Source: GCA-016699895 sp964633435
Lineage (GTDB): Bacteria > Patescibacteriota > Saccharimonadia > Saccharimonadales > Saccharimonadaceae
Assembly (NCBI GenBank): GCA_964633435.1
Contig: CAZWHA010000004.1
Span: 20,010-84,009, forward strand
DNA: 64,000 bases
Direction: 5' to 3'
Position 1 is the first letter of the stretch. The number at the start of each line of letters is the position of its first letter. The position numbers and the translations under genes were made by a program. Positions 1-8,523 of this stretch are shown piece by piece. Below the pieces are notes generated by a model that had not been told where the DNA came from, searched no databases, and saw nothing but the letters and a program-made list of their open reading frames with translations.

Positions 1-17
1 CGGCTGTCAGCTACTAC

Positions 18-167
18 TTATTTAGCTGATTTGCCAGTTTCACGCTTGGTAGTGGTGGCTTTGACTGGTGATTTGCTGTTGACCTGTCGGGCCAGTTTCA
101 AGCGCAAGTGACTGCGGCGCAAACCGGTCTTGCGTGGGCTTGAATGCTTTTTTGGCTCACTGCTCAT
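18..167 (-). CDS. rpmF: Probable 50S ribosomal protein bL32
   Basis: Very basic 49-residue protein. Its N-terminal PKKHSSPRKTGLRRSH stretch resembles the PKRKTSKSRR..RRSH core of bL32, which binds 23S rRNA in the large subunit. The zinc-binding CxxC pairs of many bL32 proteins are absent, as in C-minus forms. The start at 167 is preferred over an upstream in-frame start because AAAGGAGAAAG lies directly before it. A promoter (TTGCCA, 17 nt, TAAAAT; 196-224) lies upstream, back to back with the promoter of the next gene. Identification rests on short similarity and size, so another small basic ribosomal protein is possible. Confidence 0.65.
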   Translation of the reverse strand: MSSEPKKHSSPRKTGLRRSHLRLKLARQVNSKSPVKATTTKRETGKSAK

Positions 168-195
168 TCTTTCTCCTTTGCTTAATCTGCATTCT

Positions 196-224
196 ATTTT
201 AGCGGATTTTGTGCGTTTTGGCAA
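196..224 (-). promoter_or_regulatory. Promoter of the bL32-like gene
   Basis: On the minus strand TTGCCA (224-219) is followed after 17 nt by TAAAAT (201-196). Transcription should start near 189, giving a leader of about 20 nt that contains the Shine-Dalgarno AAAGGAG. Confidence 0.65.
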
Positions 225-252
225 TGTCTGTGACTGGTTTTTGATTAAATTG

Positions 253-281
253 TTGACTTTTTATTACGTTTGTGCTATAAT
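253..281 (+). promoter_or_regulatory. Consensus sigma70 promoter of the 291 gene
   Basis: TTGACT (253-258), a 17-nt spacer and TATAAT (276-281), with TGC directly upstream of the -10 box (extended -10). The predicted start site near 288 is only about 3 nt before the ATG at 291, so the mRNA is essentially leaderless. The promoter also rules out the upstream ATG at 270, which lies within it. Confidence 0.8.
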
Positions 282-290
282 GATAAGGTT

Positions 291-791
291 ATGTCAAATA
301 TCGATCCATCAAACCCAGCTTTCAACCGTCACGATCACAACTCGAAAAAGGGTCGTACTGACACGCTGAGAACCATTGCTACTATTATGATCCCAAGTCT
401 TGCCATCAGCTACGCCCTCCACGTCGTTAACGAGAACGACCAAAAAGAGGCATTTGCAACTAAAGAGGTTACCGGTCAACATACTGTCGAGGCCGACCAG
501 GGAATCTTGCTGAGTATGGGCGCCAGGCTACGCGCTAACCCAGTGACTGGCCCCAGTAATATTGCTTGTGTCGTTCCACAATCGGCAGAACCAATTGTTA
601 TCGGCACGCACCAAGTCACTCTAGTGAGAGGAGTCGCGACCAATCCCTATGACCCGAATGGTCCATGGGCGCTCGTATCGGCCGAGCAAATGCCCGAACC
701 GCTAAAGGCCGCCTGTGCCGCCGGTTTAGAATACGACGAAGACGATGATCTATGGGTTTCGTTAGAGGGTGGAAGAGCTAAGATTAACTAG
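291..791 (+). CDS. Hypothetical single-pass membrane protein
   Basis: Unrecognised protein of 166 residues. After a polar, His/Asn/Lys-rich N-terminus it has one moderately hydrophobic segment (about residues 26-45, IATIMIPSLAISYALHVV). The rest is a soluble domain with two cysteines (IACVV, AACAAG) and an acidic DEDDD stretch near the C-terminus. This suggests an anchored protein with an exported or cytoplasmic domain. The start is fixed by a strong promoter ending 9 nt upstream with no Shine-Dalgarno. It converges on leuS with only 9 nt between the two stops, and no terminator is visible. No function can be assigned. Confidence 0.7.
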   Translation: MSNIDPSNPAFNRHDHNSKKGRTDTLRTIATIMIPSLAISYALHVVNENDQKEAFATKEVTGQHTVEADQGILLSMGARLRANPVTGPSNIACVVPQSAEPIVIGTHQVTLVRGVATNPYDPNGPWALVSAEQMPEPLKAACAAGLEYDEDDDLWVSLEGGRAKIN

Positions 792-800
792 CCCTAATCG

Positions 801-3683
801 TTATTTGACCACAATATTGACAATCTTCCCCGGCACATAAATCACACGTGCCGGTTTTTTGTTGCCAATAAATTTCGCGACGTTTTCGAGTCCTAGCGCT
901 AGCTTTTCAATATCTGCCTGGGCAGCATCAGTAGCAACAGCAATTTCACCACGCAGTTTGCCATTGACCTGCACGGCAATCGTCATCGTATCAGCAATGA
1001 GTAGCACTTCGTCCCAAGTTGGCCAGTTACTTGTATGAACCGATGTTGATTCGCCAAAGTTCTCGCGCCAGACTTCCTCGGTAATATGTGGCGCAAATGG
1101 TGCCAACAGTTTAGTGAAATCCCTAACAATTTGGCGCCAAGCGTCGCCGCCCTTCGCCTCGACTTTCATGAGGCCATTCAGAGCTTCCATCAGCGCCGCT
1201 ACTGCAGTGTTAAAGTTCATGGTTTCAATATCTGAACTGACTTTCTTGATCGCCTGATTAATCAACCGCTGAATAATCTTTTCGTCATCGGCCGAGGCCG
1301 GAGTTTGACTATTCATCACATCCTGAACCAGATTCCAGTACCGCACTAGGAAACGATACGTGCCGGCGACACCCTCGGGATTCCATGGTGTCGTCTGGTC
1401 AAATGGCGCAACGAAAGCTGTCGTCAGACGTAGCGCGTCAGCACCATAGCCGCTATCGATAATTTGCGTCGGGTCAACCACATTGCCGAGGCTTTTGCTC
1501 ATTTTGCGACCATCAGCCGCCAGAACAATTCCCTGCCCGCGCCGCGCGGCGTAGGGTTCTGGCGTCGGGACGAGACCTTGATCGTAGAGGAACTGATGAT
1601 GAAAACGCGAATACAGCAAATGCAGTGTCGTATGTTCCATACCACCCAGGTACAAATCAACCGCTCCCCAATAGTCGAGTTTGTCTCGATCGGCGAACAC
1701 TTGGTCGTTATGCGCATCGAAATAGCGCAGATAATACCAGTTCGACCCAGCCCAGTTCGGCATCGTGTCGGTTTCACGGCGCGCCGGTTCGCCACAAGTT
1801 GGACAAACAGTGTTCACCCAGGATTCAATGGCAGCGAGCGGTGACTCGCCCGTATCGGTCGGCTCGTAGTGATCGACTGGCGGCAGTTCGACGGGTAACT
1901 GATTCTCTGGAACGGCGACGGCGCCATGAGTCGGACAATAGATAATCGGAATTGGTTCACCCCAGTAATGCTGCCGGCTAAAGATCCAATCACGCAGTTT
2001 GTAATTAACTTTTTCGTGGGCAACACCCTTTTTACCCAGCCAATCCACAATAGCTTTGCGCGCATCGTTGCTTGGCGTACCGTCAAAGGCACCCGAATTA
2101 ACCAGCAGGCCTTCTCGTACCTCTGTATCGATTGTCCTACCTTCAAGATACGCTTGCCACGCATCTTGGTGCCCGTTCCACGTCAGTCGTTTTGCAACAT
2201 CCTCCTTTTTTACCCACTCGATGCTGTGCAATCCCTGGTCGATTTCACTCTCCACCTGGACTGAAGGATCAACGATCACCTCAAAGAAAGTACCCCAGAC
2301 CTTTTGATTGCGGTTCTTGGTTTCACGTGCGTACGTACCCGCATTAAATGGCGAGGCTTGCTTGACGCTAAGAATGGTTGTCAATCCGACTTCCTCAATG
2401 ATCTCGCGGCGCAGAGCATCTTCGGTCGTCTCGTCGGTATCATCGATACCCCCGCCGACAAAATGCACGTGATGTTCGTTCTCAATTTCCAGCAGGTAAT
2501 TGCCCTTGTCATCGGTAATAATGGCGTCTACCACCGGTCGGTGGAATGTCTCAAACTCGTCTCGGGGTTCGTCCCGCCCTTTGCCGTAGACATGCCTGGC
2601 AATCACTTGAACAACCGGCAGCTTGAACTTGGTCGCAAACTCCAAATCGCGTTCATCATGCGCTGGTACTGCCATAATGGCGCCGGTACCATAGCCCATT
2701 AGCACATAGTCGGCAATCCAGATGGGAATCTTCTCATTATTGGCCGGATTAATCGCATAGACCCCAGTGAACACGCCAGTTTTTTCACGGCTAGTTTCCT
2801 GGCGCTCGATATCGGATTTCGCCTGAGTCGCCCGAATATAGGTTTCAACATCGCCCTTTTGTTCCGAGGTGACAATCGTCTGCACCAGCGGATGTTCGGG
2901 TGCCAGCACCATAAAGGTCGCACCAAAAATCGTATCAGGACGAGTAGTGAAAACTGTCACTTTCTCCTGACTGCCGTCAACCGCAAAATTAATCTCGGCG
3001 CCGACCGAGCGACCGATCCAGTTGATCTGTTGATCAGCGATCCGCGACGGATAGTCAACGGTTTTTAGGCCTTCGATCAGGCGATCGGCGTAATCAGTAA
3101 TCCGCAGTACCCATTGTTTGAGCTGCTTTTTCTCTACCAAGGTATCGCAGCGCTCGTGACGGCCGTTTACGACTTCTTCGTTCGCTAGGCCAGTTTTACA
3201 AAACGGACACCAGTTGATGGCGATTTCATCCTGATAGGCCAGACCGCTTTTAAAAAACTGTAGGAAAAACCACTGGGTCCAGCGATAATAGTCAGGGTCA
3301 GTGGTCGAGAAGCTACGATTCCAGTCGAGACTAAAACCCATGGAGCTCAGCTGATCACGAAAGCTCGCTACATTATTCTCGGTCGCGACCTGTGGGGCGA
3401 TCTTGTTTTTAATAGCAAAGTTTTCGGTCGGTAGACCAAAGGCATCAAATCCCATCGGAAATAGCACGTTGTGACCAGTCATGCGCTTGTGCCGGGCAAT
3501 AATGTCACCGAGGGTATATTCACGCATATGACCCATATGCAGCCCTGCTCCCGATGGATACGGGAACTCAGTCAACATGACAAATTTTGGCTTGTCGTCA
3601 AAATCTTTGGCCGCATAGAGCTGGTCATCCGACCAATTAGTCTGCCATTTTTTCTCAATCTCAACAGGATTATAGCGTTTCAT
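801..3683 (-). CDS. leuS: Leucyl-tRNA synthetase with an inserted Nudix-like domain
   Basis: Class I synthetase charging tRNA-Leu in the cytoplasm. Seen: HMGH (residues 49-52), a zinc knuckle starting CPFC (159-162), the CP1 editing domain (FTTRPDT 245-251, MAVPAHDERD 337-346), a DWIFSRQHYWGEP core and KMSKS (727-731), followed by an anticodon-binding region. Between the end of CP1 (VVQVI, about 361) and EGLLVNSGAFDG (about 524) lie about 155 extra residues. They contain a perfect Nudix box (residues 412-434, G-x5-E-x7-REIIEE-x-GL). LeuRS normally has only a short linker there. TGTTATAAT ends 8 nt before the ATG, so the mRNA has a leader of at most 2 nt. It is the third of three same-strand genes, each with its own -10 box. 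Confidence 0.97.
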   Translation of the reverse strand: MKRYNPVEIEKKWQTNWSDDQLYAAKDFDDKPKFVMLTEFPYPSGAGLHMGHMREYTLGDIIARHKRMTGHNVLFPMGFDAFGLPTENFAIKNKIAPQVATENNVASFRDQLSSMGFSLDWNRSFSTTDPDYYRWTQWFFLQFFKSGLAYQDEIAINWCPFCKTGLANEEVVNGRHERCDTLVEKKQLKQWVLRITDYADRLIEGLKTVDYPSRIADQQINWIGRSVGAEINFAVDGSQEKVTVFTTRPDTIFGATFMVLAPEHPLVQTIVTSEQKGDVETYIRATQAKSDIERQETSREKTGVFTGVYAINPANNEKIPIWIADYVLMGYGTGAIMAVPAHDERDLEFATKFKLPVVQVIARHVYGKGRDEPRDEFETFHRPVVDAIITDDKGNYLLEIENEHHVHFVGGGIDDTDETTEDALRREIIEEVGLTTILSVKQASPFNAGTYARETKNRNQKVWGTFFEVIVDPSVQVESEIDQGLHSIEWVKKEDVAKRLTWNGHQDAWQAYLEGRTIDTEVREGLLVNSGAFDGTPSNDARKAIVDWLGKKGVAHEKVNYKLRDWIFSRQHYWGEPIPIIYCPTHGAVAVPENQLPVELPPVDHYEPTDTGESPLAAIESWVNTVCPTCGEPARRETDTMPNWAGSNWYYLRYFDAHNDQVFADRDKLDYWGAVDLYLGGMEHTTLHLLYSRFHHQFLYDQGLVPTPEPYAARRGQGIVLAADGRKMSKSLGNVVDPTQIIDSGYGADALRLTTAFVAPFDQTTPWNPEGVAGTYRFLVRYWNLVQDVMNSQTPASADDEKIIQRLINQAIKKVSSDIETMNFNTAVAALMEALNGLMKVEAKGGDAWRQIVRDFTKLLAPFAPHITEEVWRENFGESTSVHTSNWPTWDEVLLIADTMTIAVQVNGKLRGEIAVATDAAQADIEKLALGLENVAKFIGNKKPARVIYVPGKIVNIVVK
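2126..2591 (-). other. Nudix-like domain insertion inside leuS
   Basis: Encodes about residues 365-520 of the LeuRS. It begins with a Nudix-type strand (VVDAIITDDKGNYLL), continues through the GGGIDDTDE / REIIEEVGL box encoded at 2382-2450, and ends with a WVKKEDV helix typical of Nudix C-termini. All box residues needed for Mg2+ and diphosphate chemistry (E418, R426, E427, E430, E431) are present, so it may be an active hydrolase. The substrate is unknown. The boundaries are approximate. Confidence 0.85.
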
Positions 3684-3701
3684 ATCTGTCGATTATAACA
3701 C

Positions 3702-5009
3702 TTAATCGGTATCTTGACCAATGTTTTTCAGGCTGGACAGCCAAGCGTTCTTCTTGTCCAGCCAATCGCTGCTCTGCCGGACCAGTTGTTGTTGATCCTC
3801 GGTATGAGCCAAGAGGATCTTGATCGACTCCTCGGCAAAGACACCGTTTTGCGAACCTTTGGCCAGCACAACACCACCGGACCTTAGTGCTTTGTTAGCA
3901 AACGCGCCGGCCGAGATCGGATCGGTAAACGACTTCACATTATTACCTTTTTGTTTGGCAGCTGGTGCCAGGTAATTCGCCGCGTCATCGCCAATCGTAA
4001 TGACCCATTCCAGGAAATTCGGGTCGCACATTTCGCCAACTTGCTGATGAGCCTCGACCGAAAAACTGCCGAGTTCGTTCATCGATCCCAGGATGGCAAT
4101 GCGTTGATCAGCATCGACCATGTATAGCGTCCGAAGCGCCTCGATAGCCGCATTCGGGCTGGAGTTATAGGTATCATCGATAATCGTCGAGCCGCGTACA
4201 CCAGGCAAGATGTTCATACGGCCAGAAATCGGTCGGATCTCGGCTAGTCCCTCGGCAATTTCCTGGGCCGTCATACCAAATTTGGCACCAACCGATCCAG
4301 CCACAGCAGCAGCCTTTAGATTATGATCACCAACCAAATGCACGGTGGTTTCAATACCATCCGGAAATTCCGGGGCGAAAAACTTGCCAGTGTACCCATC
4401 CAGCGGCGTGCCATCGGTGGTATCGAATCGATACTCGCCACCAAACAGGCCATAGTCTGTAATATTCGTCGTCTCAGCGTACAGCGCAAAACGCTCATCA
4501 ACGTCATCACGATTAACAATCGTCAAATCGGAATAGCTGGCAACCGACAATTCCTCTTTCGCAACCTGGTCAATGCCACCCGGAAAATTCGCCATATGCT
4601 CTGGTGCAACAGCCGTGATAATCGCCATATCGGGTCGCAAATAGGTGCCGTAATGTGGAATTTGACCGGGTGCATCAGTCGCGAGTTCCTGGATGATCAC
4701 GTCGACGCCTTGATCAGCCCGGATGCGCTGTCGCATGGCTTTAAAGATGCGGCGCCAAACTCGAATTGAACGCAGTAAATTATCCGGTGGAAACTCGATA
4801 CCCATAATCGCTAGTGGCACCGATAATTCCGAGTTCAAATTGCCGCGTTCGGCCTGGATGCGGAATTTAGGATGCAGTACGGTGGCAATCGCATTTTTTG
4901 TGGTCGTCTTGCCTACCGAGCCGACGACAACAATTAGTTTCGGATGATGCTTTTTGAAATACTTCTTTGTTAACCTTTCGAGTTTCCTCTGGACGTGCTG
5001 TTTAAACAT
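3702..5009 (-). CDS. MurF-like Mur ligase lacking the N-terminal domain
   Basis: ATP-dependent amide ligase of the Mur family, probably adding the D-Ala-D-Ala dipeptide to the peptidoglycan precursor. Seen: P-loop GSVGKTTT already at residues 30-37, a central domain with NLNSELSVPLAIMG, and MurF-type motifs IIDDTYNSSPNA and AILGSMNELG in the C-terminal part. MurF usually carries about 80-100 residues before the P-loop that bind UDP-MurNAc; here only about 29 basic residues remain. Substrate recognition may therefore differ, and a cyanophycin-like or other Mur-type role is possible. TGGTAAAAT ends exactly 6 nt before the ATG and there is no Shine-Dalgarno: leaderless. It is 24 nt downstream of the P-type ATPase gene. 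Confidence 0.85.
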   Translation of the reverse strand: MFKQHVQRKLERLTKKYFKKHHPKLIVVVGSVGKTTTKNAIATVLHPKFRIQAERGNLNSELSVPLAIMGIEFPPDNLLRSIRVWRRIFKAMRQRIRADQGVDVIIQELATDAPGQIPHYGTYLRPDMAIITAVAPEHMANFPGGIDQVAKEELSVASYSDLTIVNRDDVDERFALYAETTNITDYGLFGGEYRFDTTDGTPLDGYTGKFFAPEFPDGIETTVHLVGDHNLKAAAVAGSVGAKFGMTAQEIAEGLAEIRPISGRMNILPGVRGSTIIDDTYNSSPNAAIEALRTLYMVDADQRIAILGSMNELGSFSVEAHQQVGEMCDPNFLEWVITIGDDAANYLAPAAKQKGNNVKSFTDPISAGAFANKALRSGGVVLAKGSQNGVFAEESIKILLAHTEDQQQLVRQSSDWLDKKNAWLSSLKNIGQDTD

Positions 5010-5032
5010 GGTTCTATTTTACCATAACTTAT

Positions 5033-7354
5033 TTAGCCTCGGCGCATTCGGACCAGCCAAACCAGTGCTGCACCAATACCGCCGATCAGTATGGTGACTG
5101 GCAATGTCGCGAGATCAAGGTCGTACTGGAAGCGATGAGCGATAGCCGGTATAGTGATAACTGCGATAAAGCTGGCGGCACAAGCAGCGATCAGACCAAG
5201 CTTCCAGCCCTTTAGCGGTCGAGCGAGCAACACCAATACCGACATACCGATAATCATCATCGTAATCGATACCGACGTGCCAATCACCGCCATCGAGGCG
5301 CCGCGATGATCGAGCAATGTATAGTTGACCATCATAGCCGCAGCTGCGATAAAGCCAACCGGGATTGCGAATTTTAGAACTCGGGTCAAAAAACCAGGCC
5401 GATACAACTGTTGATTTGGGGCCAAGGCCAAAAAGAAGGCCGGCACGCCAATTGACAAGACACTAATAACCGTCATCTGCGACGGCAAGTAGGGGTAAGC
5501 TTGCCCGGCGACCGTCACCGACAGCGCGAGTAGCAGCGAGTAGACGTTTTTAATGACAAAGAGGTTGGCAACGCGTTCGATATTGGCAATGACGCGGCGG
5601 CCTTCGGCCAAGACGCTGGGTAGACTAGAGAATTTGTTGTCGAGCAAGACAATTTCTGCAACCGCTTTGGTAGCAGCAGCGCCAGAATTCATCGCGATAC
5701 CAAGGTCGGACTTTTTCAGTGCCAAGGCATCGTTGACACCATCGCCAGTCATGGCCACCACGCAACCCGCCTCCTGTAGGGCGGCGCAGATCAAGCGCTT
5801 TTGCTCTGGCTGAACTCGACCGAAAACATTGTGGTTTCGGACAATGCGATTAAATTTAGCCTTGGCGGTAGCAGACCTTTTCGGATCAGGCAGATCGCGA
5901 GCATCAAACACTGCCACCTCACCCAGATTGACGCGCCGTGCCACTGCGGCAACCGTTAGCGGCGAATCACCAGAGATGACCTTTATATCCACCTGTTGTT
6001 CGCGGAAAAATTGCAAGATCTGGGCAGCATCATCCCGGATATTTTCCGACAAGACAACCAAGGCCGCGGGCTGGAATGATGGTATCATATACGATTCATC
6101 AGGCCAGCTGTCGATCCGCACTAGCGCCAGTACACGTTTGCCTTCGCTGGCGATTGTTTGGGCCTTTTTGAACAGGCTCGCCCGTTTTGACTTTGCAAAG
6201 ACGACTTCTGGAGCACCAAACAGCCATTTTTCGCCCGCGATTTCAATAGCGCTCCATTTTCGCCCACTATTAAAAGCGATTTCGCGGTCAAAGGCTGATG
6301 GTTTCGTTTTGTCCAGGGCTTTAGCAATCGCAGTGTTAGTCGGCGAATCAGCCCGACTAGCGATGGTCGCCAACACCGAATCGACCGACTGACTAGAATC
6401 TGGTTGGGCCAGAACGACGGCTTCGAACTTGATATCGCCCTCGGTCAGTGTGCCAGTTTTGTCGAGCAGTAGTGTGTCGACACGCGCCAAAGTCTCGACT
6501 GCTGGCATCTGCTGAACGAGTACCTTACGACGAGCTAGTTGAATTACCGCCAACATAAAGGCTGTCGAGGTTAACAGCACTAACCCCTCAGGAATCATAC
6601 CGACAATTGCTGCCGTCGAATGAACGACTGCCTGTTGCCAATCGCCATAATCCAGCCGCAGCTGGCCAAAAAGTAATAGTGGCACGACTGGCACCAACAG
6701 CCAAGAGATCCAACGTAGTAATTTGTTGGTCCCGGCAACCAGCTCGCTACTAGCACGCTTGAACCGTTTGGCTTTGGCAGTCAGTTCGGCCGAATACGAC
6801 TCGGCACCAACTTTGTCGGCACGCATAATGCCTTTGCCGGCCACCACGATAGAGCCCGACAACACCGTGTCGCCAGCCTTTTTAAAAATTGGATCGGACT
6901 CACCCGTCAATAAACTCTCGTCAATTTCGAGTCCCTCGGCATCTAAAATCTCGCCATCCGCCACCACCTGATCACCCAGTTTAATACGTAGGTAATCGTC
7001 CTTTACCACCGCCTCGACAGTGATTTCGACGGTTTTACCATCTCGAATCGCACGTACGGTTGGCGCATTCAAAATTGATAGCTTGTCTAGAGTTATCTTG
7101 GCCCGCAACTCCTGAAAAATGCCAATAGCACTGTTGATAATCAGGGCCAGTCCGAACAGCGCATTGAACGGCGAGCCGTCAATAATGATAACGACTACGG
7201 CCAATGTCGCCAGAATACCGTTAAAGCGAGTAAAGATGTTCGCCCGCAAAATGTCAACGAGCGAGCGACTAGATTTGTCGGTCGATGTGTTAACTAATCC
7301 ATTGCGCACGCGGCGCTGAACTTCTACTTCTGATAAGCCACTGAATCGTTTCAT
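5033..7354 (-). CDS. CtpE-type cation P-type ATPase
   Basis: Cytoplasmic-membrane ATPase that closely follows the layout of mycobacterial CtpE, a calcium transporter. Seen: N-terminal ANIFTRFN segment, TGES actuator loop (150-153), PEGL in the ion-binding helix (255-258), phosphorylation site DKTGT (298-302), MTGDGVND hinge, IANIERVANLF before the C-terminal helices, and about ten membrane segments. The heavy-metal-binding CxxC domains and CPC motif of copper or zinc pumps are absent. Ca2+ is the likely substrate by family, but this is inference. TATAAT ends 6 nt before the ATG, giving a leaderless mRNA. The 773-residue length is normal for this subgroup. Confidence 0.9.
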   Translation of the reverse strand: MKRFSGLSEVEVQRRVRNGLVNTSTDKSSRSLVDILRANIFTRFNGILATLAVVVIIIDGSPFNALFGLALIINSAIGIFQELRAKITLDKLSILNAPTVRAIRDGKTVEITVEAVVKDDYLRIKLGDQVVADGEILDAEGLEIDESLLTGESDPIFKKAGDTVLSGSIVVAGKGIMRADKVGAESYSAELTAKAKRFKRASSELVAGTNKLLRWISWLLVPVVPLLLFGQLRLDYGDWQQAVVHSTAAIVGMIPEGLVLLTSTAFMLAVIQLARRKVLVQQMPAVETLARVDTLLLDKTGTLTEGDIKFEAVVLAQPDSSQSVDSVLATIASRADSPTNTAIAKALDKTKPSAFDREIAFNSGRKWSAIEIAGEKWLFGAPEVVFAKSKRASLFKKAQTIASEGKRVLALVRIDSWPDESYMIPSFQPAALVVLSENIRDDAAQILQFFREQQVDIKVISGDSPLTVAAVARRVNLGEVAVFDARDLPDPKRSATAKAKFNRIVRNHNVFGRVQPEQKRLICAALQEAGCVVAMTGDGVNDALALKKSDLGIAMNSGAAATKAVAEIVLLDNKFSSLPSVLAEGRRVIANIERVANLFVIKNVYSLLLALSVTVAGQAYPYLPSQMTVISVLSIGVPAFFLALAPNQQLYRPGFLTRVLKFAIPVGFIAAAAMMVNYTLLDHRGASMAVIGTSVSITMMIIGMSVLVLLARPLKGWKLGLIAACAASFIAVITIPAIAHRFQYDLDLATLPVTILIGGIGAALVWLVRMRRG

Positions 7355-7376
7355 CCGTCAATTATACTATAACTAT

Positions 7377-8306
7377 CTACAGTAGGCTCGCAATGGCCCA
7401 CATTACCAGCGGCAAGGTCAGCGCTGACAATACTGTACTGATGGCCACCAGTTCTGAGGCATTTCCGGTATCATCGCGATATTTTTCGGCAAACAGGCCG
7501 AGGCTAGTCGCTGTCGGCAACGCCTGGATTAGCACCAGGATATGAATCACATCGCTCGGTGCACCGATCAATTTCAGGACGACAAAGGTAATGAGCGGGC
7601 CTAGAATGAGCTGTGCCAGACAGGTCAACACCAATATTCTACGACGTAAAACTTGCCGCAAATTCGCCCGACTGAGCATGTAGCCAATCGCAATCAGCGA
7701 CAACGGCGTCATCATCGAACCGGTGTAGCCGATCGAATCATCGATAAAGCCCGGCAGTTGCAGACTATAGAGGAACAGCAAAAAGCCCACCACGACCGCG
7801 ATAACGTTTGGATTAATTAACGTCCGGCCGAGATCCCGCCAATGGAATTCTTGACGAAATAACGATACACCGTATCCAAACAGAGCCAGATTAAATACCA
7901 CGATAAATCCAGCATAAGGGATCAGACCGGCTTGGCCGTAAATTGCATTGACCAGCGGAAAGCCGAGAAAGCTAGCATTATTAAAAATAAAAGCGAACTG
8001 ATATTCAAAATAATTTTTCGGATTCAGCCGACGCGGAAATAGTAGTCTGGAGACTGTAATCGCCGTCAAGAGTACTACCACGCCGCCGCCCAGACCATAG
8101 AGGAATGAATTCAGATATTCGGGCTTGAATTCACCTGGAAAAGCCCCGATCAGAGCACACGGCCAGGCGACGTTAATTAGCAGATTAACGAGCGTTTTGT
8201 TGGTATGTTCGTCAATCCAGCCACGCTTGCCAGCTACCCAACCAAGACCAATAATGAGGGCAACAGAGGCCAGACTCGAATAAAAGATGCCGAGGTCAAC
8301 TTGCAT
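7377..8306 (-). CDS. AEC-family (auxin efflux carrier-like) transporter
   Basis: Integral membrane protein of 309 residues with about ten hydrophobic helices arranged as two halves. Conserved features of the AEC/BART family are visible: NVAWPCALIGAF in helix 2-3, FIFNNASFLGFPLVNAIYG in the first half, and a polar break (QALPTATSLGLFAEKY) in the second. Bacterial members export or import organic acids such as malate; the substrate here cannot be told. TGCTAAAAT ends 6 nt before the ATG, so translation is leaderless. The promoter for the divergent tRNA-Ala begins 30 nt beyond the start codon. Confidence 0.88.
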   Translation of the reverse strand: MQVDLGIFYSSLASVALIIGLGWVAGKRGWIDEHTNKTLVNLLINVAWPCALIGAFPGEFKPEYLNSFLYGLGGGVVVLLTAITVSRLLFPRRLNPKNYFEYQFAFIFNNASFLGFPLVNAIYGQAGLIPYAGFIVVFNLALFGYGVSLFRQEFHWRDLGRTLINPNVIAVVVGFLLFLYSLQLPGFIDDSIGYTGSMMTPLSLIAIGYMLSRANLRQVLRRRILVLTCLAQLILGPLITFVVLKLIGAPSDVIHILVLIQALPTATSLGLFAEKYRDDTGNASELVAISTVLSALTLPLVMWAIASLL

Positions 8307-8335
8307 GCTCCCATTTTAGCATAAGCGTTCGTTGC

Positions 8336-8364
8336 TTGCGAAACGACTTGGCCTCTGGTAAAAT
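8336..8364 (+). promoter_or_regulatory. Promoter of tRNA-Ala(CGC)
   Basis: TTGCGA (8336-8341), 17-nt spacer, TAAAAT (8359-8364), with TGG forming an extended -10. The start site near 8371 would leave about 5 nt of 5' leader on the tRNA precursor. Confidence 0.7.
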
Positions 8365-8375
8365 TGAGCTTGTTC

Positions 8376-8451
8376 GGGGTGCTAGCTCATCTGGTAGAGC
8401 GCGACATTCGCATTGTCGAGGCGAGCGGTTCAAGTCCGCTGCACTCCACCA
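8376..8451 (+). tRNA. tRNA-Ala(CGC)
   Basis: Full cloverleaf: acceptor GGGGTGC/GCACTCC with the G3-U70 alanine identity pair, D arm GCTC/GAGC, anticodon stem CGACA/TGTCG with loop TTCGCAT (anticodon CGC, reads GCG), T arm AGCGG/CCGCT, discriminator A and encoded CCA. Confidence 0.95.
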
Positions 8452-8474
8452 AAACAGCAGAACTACGGAAATTG

Positions 8475-8499
8475 CCGCCCATTCGGGCGGTTTTTCTTT
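8475..8499 (+). terminator. Intrinsic terminator after tRNA-Ala
   Basis: CCGCCC-ATTC-GGGCGG hairpin (8475-8490) followed by TTTTTCTTT. It ends the single-tRNA transcript. Confidence 0.9.
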
Positions 8500-8523
8500 G
8501 CCCGGGCAAGAGTAGCAAGTTAA

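Noticed and set aside
801..3683. Nudix segment of leuS as a separate gene or assembly chimera
   Set aside because: The reading frame is continuous on both sides, flanking LeuRS motifs are collinear, and there is no internal start signal or stop.
5829..6392. Open frame on the plus strand opposite the CtpE-type ATPase gene
   Set aside because: Antisense shadow of a well-supported coding region, with no independent signals.
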